Of a stretch of 22,137 nt of DNA, positions 1-6,537 are shown in pieces; positions within the stretch are counted from its first letter, which is position 1; each line of letters starts with the position of its first letter. The DNA is taken from positions 1-22,137 of the forward strand of contig CAZJRB010000119.1 of the NCBI GenBank assembly GCA_964547995.1, in the 5' to 3' direction. The notes beneath the pieces were generated by a model, which was given only the letters and a program-made list of their open reading frames with translations, searched no databases and was not told the origin of the DNA. Source of the DNA: CAZJRB01 sp964547995 (lineage in GTDB: Bacteria; Planctomycetota; Planctomycetia; Pirellulales; Thermoguttaceae). Both the position numbers and the translations under genes were made by a program.

Positions 1-385
1 GCTTTCGCCCGCTTCCTGACGCCAAATCAGCCTTTTTCCGACTGGCACTAGCTACGGTCGCCAGACCGTGGATCGAACCGCATTCCACCGTTTGGCGACG
101 GTGGCTACAGGTACGTTCTCTTCTGCCGCTCGCCTTGAAACTTGTTCTTGCGTGGTTTCCTCTGCTGGCGACTACGCCGCGATGTCGCGGTGGTAGACAT
201 TGCTCTTCTACCGGATTCTTGCCGAATGGGTCGTTGTGTGTCAAGCGATTCCGCAGCGATTTTGTGTTCAACCGGCCCTCGTAGAGCGAGAGTCTCACCT
301 GGCGATTGCCTCGACGCCACACAAGAGCGGTATGCCCTTGGATGCCGAGAAAGAAAGGTTCCGCGGTCCCCGAGAACCCCCTACG
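1..385. other. Intergenic stretch, no convincing gene
   Basis: The only structure I can support here is the palindromic repeat at 49-107. Short open frames exist on both strands, but they overlap one another, have no clear ribosome binding site and have arginine/serine-rich compositions typical of chance frames in GC-rich DNA. The stretch lies downstream of the minus-strand gene that ends at 386. No tRNA-like or rRNA-like segment was recognised. Confidence 0.5.
49..107. repeat. Imperfect palindromic repeat, family A copy 1
   Basis: The left arm at 49-71 (TAGCTACGGTCGCCAGACCG then TGG) pairs with the right arm at 85-107, with 4 mismatches over 23 positions and a 13-nt loop. The arm core GGTCGCCAGACCGTGG recurs exactly in the repeat at 12044-12102, so this is a dispersed element and not a chance hairpin. 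It lies in non-coding DNA. There is no T-run, so it is not an obvious terminator. Confidence 0.75.
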
Positions 386-709
386 TTAACCACTAAGATC
401 GAGCAAGTTTCCGCGCGTACCGGTGGCGTCCTCCGAACGTCGTGGCGATCCGTCGCAACCGGCGTTGGAGGGTTCGCTGTTGGCAGGAGGATTTTCCCAA
501 GGGCGACGGCCGTCGGCGCTGCGGTCCTCGGGTTGATGATCTTCGCCGTCGGGTTCGGCGACGCCCTCGGCGGCTTTGGCTTTCTCGGCAGCGGCGACCC
601 GGCGTTCCCCCGCGGCGGCATCTTGCCGCTCCGCCCCGGGGCCTTGCGTTTGCGCCAACGGCGAGCCGGCTGCGCTACCGGCGATTCCTCCTGTGGAACC
701 GGTGCTCAT
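386..709 (-). CDS. Small acidic, Ala/Gly-rich conserved hypothetical protein
   Basis: This 107-residue protein has no domain I can name. The first half is Gly/Ala/Ser-rich (SAAGSPLAQTQG near residues 12-23). The middle is charged (VAAAEKAKAAEGVAEPDG) and leads to DRSADGRRPWE, and the end reads LLDLSG. I recall similar small proteins in other planctomycetes, with PLAQTKG near the start, an acidic DGE..H..ER.ADGRR.WE block and an LDLSG ending; this is from memory and not checked. An AAGGGAA ribosome binding site lies about 5 nt before the ATG, which supports this frame over several overlapping ones. No signal peptide or membrane segment is visible, and the composition suggests a largely disordered protein. 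It follows the AsmA-like gene on the same strand, separated by a strong hairpin at 734-754. The function is unknown. Confidence 0.6.
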   Translation of the reverse strand: MSTGSTGGIAGSAAGSPLAQTQGPGAERQDAAAGERRVAAAEKAKAAEGVAEPDGEDHQPEDRSADGRRPWENPPANSEPSNAGCDGSPRRSEDATGTRGNLLDLSG

Positions 710-733
710 GGAATTCCCTTTTGCACGGAAGAA

Positions 734-759
734 CCCCCCGACGCAGTCGGGGGGCTTTT
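734..759. terminator. Strong hairpin, probable intrinsic terminator
   Basis: CCCCCCGAC (734-742) and GTCGGGGGG (746-754) form a perfect 9-bp stem with a GCA loop. On the plus strand it is followed by CTTTT. On the minus strand it is followed by TTCTT. It sits between the AsmA-like stop (813) and the start of the next minus-strand gene (709), so it most likely ends or attenuates the AsmA transcript. The plus-strand T-run is slightly better, so it may act in both directions. Confidence 0.6.
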
Positions 760-786
760 GCCCTCGGGTAACTTCATGTTCTGACC

Positions 787-814
787 ACTACTCACCACTC
801 ACTACTCACCACTC
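787..814. repeat. Two tandem copies of a 14-bp unit at a gene end
   Basis: ACTACTCACCACTC occurs twice in tandem (787-800 and 801-814), followed by another ACT. The array abuts and overlaps the stop codon of the AsmA-like gene. Similar simple tag-like DNA (GTAGTGGGTAGTGGGCGGTGG near 4045-4065, AGTACTGAGTACCGAGCACT near 5466) lies at other gene ends in this window. Confidence 0.7.
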
Positions 815-3800
815 ACTTCCTCCACCCACGTCCCGGATTGGGCATCCGTTGCGCCCCGGGAAAACGGTTTGCCGGGTCGGGGGTTATTTGCAGGTCGTCG
901 GACAATTGCTGTAGGACTTGATTGACGTTGGGCAGCACTTCCTGGTGGGTTTGCGGGTTTTGCAGGGTCCCGCCGACGTGAATCAACATGAACTGCTGGC
1001 TGGCGCCGTGGAACAGCTCGCTGATGATCGGCAGCCCCAGATCGCCGCGCCCGACAATCGGATAGAACTTCAGCCGGATATTCCGCTGGAAGTCCATTTC
1101 CCCTTTCCCCAGGAGGCTGACGGCATCGCCCCTGAAATTGATCCGGTCCAGGTAGATGTGCTCGCCGACGATGCGGAAATCGACGTCGCTGCTGCTGAAG
1201 GCGTTTTGATCGGGCGTGCGGATGCTCAGCAGTTTCAGCAATGCGATCATCAGCGGCAGCTCGTAGATGTCGGCGTTGCGGAGTTGGATGCCTCCCTTGC
1301 CGAGCATCGCGTGCCGGCTGGGCCCGTTGCCTTGCAGGCTGATCGCGGCCGTGACCGTACCGCGGAGGTTTTGCCGGCCGGTCATCACGTCCTGGGCACA
1401 TCGGGCAAGGCTGGCCCGGGTCAAAACGGCGTTCAGATGATATTTCGGGCCGGTGTTCCAATCGATCCAACCGTCGCCGGAGACGGCGCCTCCGAAGAGC
1501 CTGGCCGTCAGCGGCCGCGGCGGTTGCTTGCTGCCGCCGGCGATGGTGGTTCCCTTTTGCCGGTCGACCCAGGAACCCAACAACACCCGTCGATTGTCGA
1601 TCCAGACCGGGCCTCGGACTTCGGTGAACTGCCAGTCCTTGCAGGTCAGCGAGTCGAGTGCCAGTTCACCGCGGCAGTGGGACTTCACTCCATCGGAGGC
1701 GCCTGCCAGCTTCACGGTGCCGAACATGTTTTCCAGTTGGACTCCGCAGTCGATACTGCCTTGATGAAATCCGACGTCCAGATCCCACCTTGAACCGAGG
1801 GGATCTTTCTCGCGGGCGGAACCGAGCAGGGTGAAACTTCCGCGGACGTTGATCGGGCCTTGAGGTTTGAGCTTGGCGACGGCGTTGCGCAATTGCGGCG
1901 GCAAGGTCGGCACCAATTCGCGGTCGAAGCGGAGGCGATCCACGTTGAGGCCCTCGAATTGCATTTCCCATCCGCCGTCGGGCAGGAAGCGGCAACGGCC
2001 GGACCCCGACACTCGGACCGAACCGTGTTCACCCTTGAACCGCTCGAGCGTGACGCACCCGTTCTCGTAGATCAGCTCGCCTTGCAGTTTTTCCAAGCGA
2101 TAGGGGAAGCGGACCGGGCAGATCGACGCCGTTTCGCTTTGCGGCCGGGCGCGTACGCCCACGCTCAGTTGCTTCACCCCGGGCAGGTAACGCACCTCGG
2201 CGCGGAAGTCTACCATGCCGCGCGGTTTCAGGGCGTTCCAAACCCGCTGGATGTTCGGTTTCAGGGCGTCGCGCAACTCCGCTTCGAGCGATACGTCGCT
2301 CGCGGTAAAACGCAACAACAGCTCCTTGCCTTCTTCCCCGGGCACAAGATGTCCTTCGCAGAGCACGCGTCCCGTATCGTTGCTGCCTGCCAGGTCGCGA
2401 AACACCCAGCGGTCGTCCACCATCTCGAGCGTGCCGCGGATGTTCGCGAGCGGATAAGGAAATTTCTCGTACTGCACGGAGCACCCGTTCAACCCGATTT
2501 GCAACTGCTTGCGCATCGGCTGATCGGATGCTTCACGCGAGAGATTCATGCGGAAATTGACCGTGCCGCGGGGGCGCAGCGAGCGAACGACCTCCCCGGC
2601 CTTCGCGGGCAACGCGTCGAACAGTTTCTCGTCCAGTTCCAGCGAGTTGCCCTTCACTTCGCACCAGCCCGTCGGGGTGGCATCCAGGTTGTGGACCTCC
2701 CCGTCGACCCATACCGGCCGGCTCCGGCTGAAAGCCGTCAGGTGAACCTCCACCGAATCGCCCTTCCAGCGCAGGACCCCTTTGCCCTGGTCGAGCCGAT
2801 AGGGGAGTTTGTGGTGCAGAAACGACACGTCCAGGCACCGGGCCGTCAGGTCGGGATGCCACGTCTTGCCGTCGAATGTCAGCTTCGCCTCGACATCGGC
2901 CACCCCGTACGGGCGATACTTGTTCCACTGTTGTTTCAAAGAATCGGGAAGGCTCGCGAACAGCTCGCGGTCCAGTTCCAGTTGCTCGATTCGGCCATGA
3001 AAGAACCGCTGGCTTGCGGCCTCGAAACCGTCTTGACGATAGGAAGCTTGCACGGTGGCCGAGCCGCTTCGGGCAACGAGTTCCTCGACGACCAATTGCT
3101 TGTTGTCCAGCCGGAACTTTGTCTGCACGTCGGTCAGTGGATGAGGCAGGCGGGGATCGTCGAGCCGGGCCCGGGTAAGCACCCCGGAAACTTCCCACTG
3201 CAAAGCGGCATCGGACGACGCATCGGCGGACGCGCGGAAACTCAGCACCGCTTGCCCTCGCAACTCGCCCGCTACTGCCAACTTGGCCGCCAAGGGATCG
3301 GGCAATCCCTTCAACAGTTCCGGCGAAACGTCCAATCCCTCGATCGAACCGTGGATCGACCACGACTTTCGGCTTGCGTCGACCACCCCCCGCAATTCCA
3401 CCTGACGCAGATGGTCGCCGGTCATCGTTCCGCACAATTTCCGGGGCCCCTCGCTTTGTCCGGCCGTCCCTGAAGTTTCCGGAGGCGTCAGCGTTAGATT
3501 GACGTCGCGTAACGTCAGCGTGCCGGAGGGATTCTTCTGCGGGTCGAAGATCTCGATCGTCCCGTTCTCGACCGTCACCGGCGGCGGTTTGTCGCTGAAC
3601 CTGGGAACCGGCAGAAGCCTGGCCGAACTGTAGGAACCGTCGGGACGCCGTGTTGCACGAAGCGTCGACCGGCGAATCGTCACGTGCGTTACCTCGGGGT
3701 CACTGCCGAGAAGGTCCTTCAAATTGGCCGCACAGTGAAGAAAGACCTCATCGAGGTAGACCAGTTCGGCGGGGCCCTCGGCGCCCGGTTCGACGATCGA

Positions 3801-4007
3801 CAAGCCGCGCAACTCGATCCCCTCCCCCTCCACCAGGCTGGCGGAGCGGACCGATACCTTCAGGCCGGGGTACTGCCGGGCAATTTTCTCTTCCACGCGG
3901 CTGCGAATCTCGTCGTTCAACCGCTGGTAGTAGTACGCTACACCAAGAGCGCCTCCAATCAATGCCAACAGAACTCCCCACTTGAGGCAGAACCAGCAGA
4001 AGTTCAC
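813..4007 (-). CDS. AsmA-like, large repetitive envelope protein
   Basis: This 1064-residue protein starts at GTG. One N-terminal membrane segment (about residues 8-27, WGVLLALIGGALGVAYYY) is followed by a very long beta-rich body. The start is supported because the membrane anchor begins at once. Five related blocks recur about every 115-122 residues. Each has a helix such as LPDSL or LKPNI, then a P.G turn and alternating beta residues, at about residues 232, 354, 469, 587 and 709. The C-terminal 200 residues (GKGGIQLRNADIYELPLM...LLGKGEMDF...GRGDLGLPIISELF...VGGTLQNP) resemble the AsmA C-terminal domain. AsmA/TamB/YhdP-type proteins form repeated beta-groove bridges thought to carry lipids between membranes. 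A periplasmic lipid-transport role is therefore inferred, with the N-terminus in the inner membrane. The family call is good; the substrate is unknown. Confidence 0.8.
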   Translation of the reverse strand: MNFCWFCLKWGVLLALIGGALGVAYYYQRLNDEIRSRVEEKIARQYPGLKVSVRSASLVEGEGIELRGLSIVEPGAEGPAELVYLDEVFLHCAANLKDLLGSDPEVTHVTIRRSTLRATRRPDGSYSSARLLPVPRFSDKPPPVTVENGTIEIFDPQKNPSGTLTLRDVNLTLTPPETSGTAGQSEGPRKLCGTMTGDHLRQVELRGVVDASRKSWSIHGSIEGLDVSPELLKGLPDPLAAKLAVAGELRGQAVLSFRASADASSDAALQWEVSGVLTRARLDDPRLPHPLTDVQTKFRLDNKQLVVEELVARSGSATVQASYRQDGFEAASQRFFHGRIEQLELDRELFASLPDSLKQQWNKYRPYGVADVEAKLTFDGKTWHPDLTARCLDVSFLHHKLPYRLDQGKGVLRWKGDSVEVHLTAFSRSRPVWVDGEVHNLDATPTGWCEVKGNSLELDEKLFDALPAKAGEVVRSLRPRGTVNFRMNLSREASDQPMRKQLQIGLNGCSVQYEKFPYPLANIRGTLEMVDDRWVFRDLAGSNDTGRVLCEGHLVPGEEGKELLLRFTASDVSLEAELRDALKPNIQRVWNALKPRGMVDFRAEVRYLPGVKQLSVGVRARPQSETASICPVRFPYRLEKLQGELIYENGCVTLERFKGEHGSVRVSGSGRCRFLPDGGWEMQFEGLNVDRLRFDRELVPTLPPQLRNAVAKLKPQGPINVRGSFTLLGSAREKDPLGSRWDLDVGFHQGSIDCGVQLENMFGTVKLAGASDGVKSHCRGELALDSLTCKDWQFTEVRGPVWIDNRRVLLGSWVDRQKGTTIAGGSKQPPRPLTARLFGGAVSGDGWIDWNTGPKYHLNAVLTRASLARCAQDVMTGRQNLRGTVTAAISLQGNGPSRHAMLGKGGIQLRNADIYELPLMIALLKLLSIRTPDQNAFSSSDVDFRIVGEHIYLDRINFRGDAVSLLGKGEMDFQRNIRLKFYPIVGRGDLGLPIISELFHGASQQFMLIHVGGTLQNPQTHQEVLPNVNQVLQQLSDDLQITPDPANRFPGAQRMPNPGRGWRK

Positions 4008-4204
4008 GGCTCGTGAGAAGATGGGACTGAACCCTCCATGGTTGTAGTGGGTAGTGGGCGGTGGATAGTCGTCCTATGTAGTCTGAGTCTCTTCAGGATA
4101 TACGGCCAACCCCGGCGAAACGTTCGCACCGCCAGGCACCACACGCCGGCCGCAAGTGCCAAGAGTAGTATCAGCGCGAGTTGTCTGCAAGCGGTCGATT
4201 TCAT
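4004..4204 (-). CDS. Possible tiny membrane protein coupled to the AsmA-like gene
   Basis: This 66-residue frame has a convincing N-terminal hydrophobic helix (residues about 8-27, QLALILLLALAAGVWCLAVR) followed by a basic tail. Its TGA stop overlaps the GTG start of the large gene in the 4-base sequence GTGA, the classic arrangement for translational coupling. Against it, no Shine-Dalgarno sequence precedes the ATG at 4204, and the last third runs through simple GTAGTGGGTAGTGGG-like DNA that looks non-coding. It could instead be an extended leader. I cannot assign a function. Confidence 0.35.
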   Translation of the reverse strand: MKSTACRQLALILLLALAAGVWCLAVRTFRRGWPYILKRLRLHRTTIHRPLPTTTMEGSVPSSHEP

Positions 4205-4405
4205 GCGGAATCGCCGGTAAAACGGGCGTGTGTGGAAAAATGGGAAAACAGGTGCGGAATGGTACTCGCGGAGTCCGGGGGCGGTCAAGACGCATTTCCC
4301 CGCTGGGAGGAGAAACTCTTCCCCATTGGCAGTCCCGCCAAACAGCCATTTTGGTAGGGTGGGTGCTTGCACCTGTTCGTCCGCAAATGACAAGAAGAAC
4401 CGAGG

Positions 4406-4466
4406 AGGGGGCACCTGCCCCCGGACGTAACGTGCTGCTCTTGCTGGCCGGGGGCAGGTGCCCCCT
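4406..4466. repeat. Perfect 19-bp inverted repeat, 23-nt loop
   Basis: AGGGGGCACCTGCCCCCGG (4406-4424) is the exact reverse complement of 4448-4466. Each arm is also nearly self-complementary (GGGGGCACCTGCCCCC), so cruciform and double-hairpin forms are both possible. It lies between divergent genes, upstream of the dapF promoter. The tail after the right arm is TCTTTG, a poor terminator on the plus strand. It looks like one of the dispersed palindromic elements of this genome. Confidence 0.8.
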
Positions 4467-4515
4467 TCTTTGTTTCTGCGCCCATCCCTTAACAGGGGCC
4501 GCCGGGAATGCAGCA

Positions 4516-4544
4516 TTGTCCCGGGACCGAGAATCGCCTAGAAT
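4516..4544 (+). promoter_or_regulatory. Likely sigma-70 type promoter of dapF
   Basis: TTGTCC at 4516-4521 (4 of 6 to the -35 consensus) and TAGAAT at 4539-4544 (5 of 6 to the -10 consensus) are separated by exactly 17 nt. Transcription would start near 4551, giving a leader of about 32 nt to the dapF ATG at 4583 that includes the GGAAAG ribosome binding site. Confidence 0.5.
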
Positions 4545-4582
4545 GCCTCGTCGCCCTTCGTTTACCTGACGGAAAGACAGCG

Positions 4583-5473
4583 ATGCGTTTCACGAAGATG
4601 CACGGGGCGGGTAATGACTACGTCTACGTCAATTGCTTCGAAGAGCCCGTGCCCGACAACCCGGCCGAAGTTGCCCGCAAGGTTTCCGATCGCCATTTCG
4701 GGATCGGGGGCGACGGGTTGATCCTGATCTGCCCCAGCGAGGCGGCCGACGCGAAGATGCGGATGTTCAACGCCGACGGATCCGAGGCCGAGATGTGCGG
4801 CAACGGCGTCCGGTGCGTGGCGAAGTACGTCTACGACCACGGCATCTGTACCAGCGAAACACTCAGGATCGAAACCGGCCGCGGCGTGTTGACCCTCGAG
4901 GTCGAAGCCGGCGACGGCCGCGTCCGTCGCGTGCGGGTCGACATGGGCGAGCCGATTCTCGATCCGGCGGCAATCCCCGTCGAAATGCCCCGGCCGCTTA
5001 ATGCCGACCGAATCGTCGATCTCCCCGCAAATAAGCACATCCCGATCGGCAAACCCGCAAGTTGGATGGAGGATTGCGGATGGGACCCGCGGATGACGTG
5101 CGTTTCGATGGGCAATCCGCACGTCATGTTTTATTGCCGCTACGTTGCTTCTGTTCCATTGGATTCCTTGGGACCGTTCTTTGAACGGCAGCCGATTTTT
5201 CCAAAACGGATCAACGTACACTTCGTACAAGTCCAATCTCCCGGAGAAGTGACCTTGCGCACTTGGGAACGCGGCAGCGGAATCACTCTGGCATGCGGTA
5301 CCGGGGCTTGCGCCGTCTGCGTGGCCGGTGTGCTGACCGGCCGGACCAAACGAAAGATCCTTGCCCATCTCCCCGGCGGTGATCTCGAACTCCACTGGGC
5401 CGACGACAATCACGTCTACATGACCGGCCCGGCAGTGGAAGTGTTCTCGGGGGAGTGGGAAGGAAAGTACTGA
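4583..5473 (+). CDS. dapF: Diaminopimelate epimerase
   Basis: This cytoplasmic enzyme interconverts LL- and meso-diaminopimelate in the lysine and peptidoglycan precursor pathway. The 296-residue length is normal for the family. The start is fixed by KMHGAGNDY, the conserved N-terminal motif right after the initiator, and by GGAAAG about 6-7 nt upstream. The two catalytic cysteines are present: Cys72 in EMCGNGVRC and Cys238 in LACGTGACA. The family signature NADGSEAEMCGNG and the GSGIT.ACGTGA block are intact. The mid-protein NPH motif (VSMGNPHVMF) is also present. It is the first gene after a likely promoter and may be read through to the acyltransferase gene 114 nt downstream. A complete DapF in a planctomycete fits the current view that these bacteria make peptidoglycan. 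The call is secure. Confidence 0.96.
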   Translation: MRFTKMHGAGNDYVYVNCFEEPVPDNPAEVARKVSDRHFGIGGDGLILICPSEAADAKMRMFNADGSEAEMCGNGVRCVAKYVYDHGICTSETLRIETGRGVLTLEVEAGDGRVRRVRVDMGEPILDPAAIPVEMPRPLNADRIVDLPANKHIPIGKPASWMEDCGWDPRMTCVSMGNPHVMFYCRYVASVPLDSLGPFFERQPIFPKRINVHFVQVQSPGEVTLRTWERGSGITLACGTGACAVCVAGVLTGRTKRKILAHLPGGDLELHWADDNHVYMTGPAVEVFSGEWEGKY

Positions 5474-5494
5474 GTACCGAGCACTGGGTACTGG
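5466..5494. repeat. Simple tag-like repeat at the dapF 3' end
   Basis: AGTACTGAGTACCGAGCACT followed by GGGTACTGG is a run of diverged AGTAC-type units (AGTACTG, AGTACCG, AGCACTG, GGTACTG) directly over the dapF stop codon. It resembles in style the repeats at 787-814 and near 4045-4065, which also sit at gene ends. No function can be assigned. Confidence 0.55.
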
Positions 5495-5587
5495 ATAGCG
5501 AGTAGTGACGAAACGTGCCGCTTGCGGCTTCGCAGTGTAAAGCCAAACACCTGAGAATCACCCACCAACCCGGCAAGGACGCCCGGC

Positions 5588-6388
5588 ATGAAAATCAACA
5601 ACCCCCTGGTACACAAGATCGGAGGCCTGATCGGCGCCACCGCAGTCCGTACCTGGATGAGTACGCTTAACTACAAGGCCGCGTACTGCGATCCGGCGAT
5701 CGATCCGGTCTACCCGGAGTGCCGGGGGCAGAAAATCTATATCTTCTGGCACGAGTATATCCTGTTCCCGCTCTATCTCCGCGGGCACTGCAACCTGTCG
5801 ATGCTGCTGAGCCGGCACACCGACGCGGAGATCCTTTCGCACGCGGCGTATCATCTCGGGTTCGATTTCGTCCGCGGCTCGACGAACCGGGGTGGCGTCT
5901 CGGCAATTCGCGAGTTGCTCCGCAAGAGCCGAGAGTTGCACCTGACGATTACCCCCGACGGCCCCCGAGGACCTCGGCGGCGGTTGGCTCCCGGTTCGAT
6001 CTTCGTGGCGTCGAAATTGGGGCTCCCGTTGGTGGTGATGGGATACGCCTACGACCGGCCGTGGCGGGTCGAGAGGGCGTGGGACCGGTTCGCCATACCG
6101 CGGCCCTTTTCCCGGGCACGCGCCGTGGTGAGCGGCGAAATCTGCATCCCGCCGAAACTCGACCGCCGGGAACTGGAGCACTATCGCTGTAAGATCGAGA
6201 ATCTGCTCAATCGCTTGACCCTCGAGGCCGAAACCTGGGCCGAGTCGGGTGCCCGAAAGCCCGGCGAGGTCAAAGTCAACCGGCGCGGCGCCCCCTTGCG
6301 GTCACAACGCAACAACACGCCGATCATTCTGACCGGCCCGCACTGGCAGCGGAGCACCACTTCCGCCGGAGCCGGGCGGCTTCTATAA
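5588..6388 (+). CDS. DUF374-type lysophospholipid acyltransferase family protein
   Basis: This 266-residue protein matches the DUF374 branch of the LPLAT acyltransferases as I know it. FWHEYIL lies near residue 55. SRHTDAE at about 75-81 carries the H..D-like catalytic pair (His77, Asp79, with a shorter spacing than the classical HX4D). VRGSTNRGG lies at 95-103 and TPDGPRGPR at 122-130. Such proteins transfer an acyl group to lipid A-like or other membrane acceptors; the true substrate of this branch is not established. There is no clear signal peptide, and the N-terminus is weakly amphipathic, so a peripheral inner-membrane location is likely. AAGGA about 9 nt before the ATG supports the start. 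It follows dapF on the same strand and precedes xseA across a palindromic repeat. The C-terminal 30 residues are basic and unlike the family core. Confidence 0.85.
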   Translation: MKINNPLVHKIGGLIGATAVRTWMSTLNYKAAYCDPAIDPVYPECRGQKIYIFWHEYILFPLYLRGHCNLSMLLSRHTDAEILSHAAYHLGFDFVRGSTNRGGVSAIRELLRKSRELHLTITPDGPRGPRRRLAPGSIFVASKLGLPLVVMGYAYDRPWRVERAWDRFAIPRPFSRARAVVSGEICIPPKLDRRELEHYRCKIENLLNRLTLEAETWAESGARKPGEVKVNRRGAPLRSQRNNTPIILTGPHWQRSTTSAGAGRLL

Positions 6389-6426
6389 TGACGGCTGGTG
6401 CTCCGCAGCGGAAATAACGTCACCCA

Positions 6427-6510
6427 TAAAGCCGCGACCGTTGGTCGCGCCAAGCGCTGCCGGAAACCACCGCGACCCGTGTGCGGCGCGACCCAACGGT
6501 CACGGCTTTA
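6427..6510. repeat. Long imperfect inverted repeat before xseA
   Basis: The left arm 6427-6451 (TAAAGCCGCGACCGTTGG then TCGCGCC) pairs with 6485-6510, with one substitution and one 1-nt indel over about 25 bp; the loop is 33 nt. It ends 27 nt before the xseA ATG and would form a strong hairpin in any transcript coming from the acyltransferase gene. It contains an in-frame GTG at 6481, which I do not accept as the xseA start. There is no T-run. Confidence 0.75.
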
Positions 6511-6537
6511 CGGCCTACAACCCTCGACGGCTATATT

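Larger units (their letters stand above)
4205..4582. other. Divergent intergenic region before dapF
   Basis: This region separates the minus-strand AsmA unit from the plus-strand dapF unit. It holds a 19-bp perfect inverted repeat (4406-4466) and a likely dapF promoter (4516-4544). Frames on both strands exist but lack ribosome binding sites and cross the inverted repeat, so I do not call a gene. Confidence 0.55.

Noticed and set aside
200..784. A 194-codon plus-strand frame
   Set aside because: It is antisense to the small acidic gene at 386-709, which has a better ribosome site, and its end crosses the terminator hairpin.
1860..3473. A 537-codon open frame on the plus strand
   Set aside because: It lies entirely antisense to the AsmA-like gene, has no family motifs, and is the usual antisense shadow of GC-rich coding DNA.
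6481..6537. GTG start for xseA at 6481
   Set aside because: The extension would be encoded by the inverted-repeat arm, and the family N-terminus aligns from the ATG at 6538.
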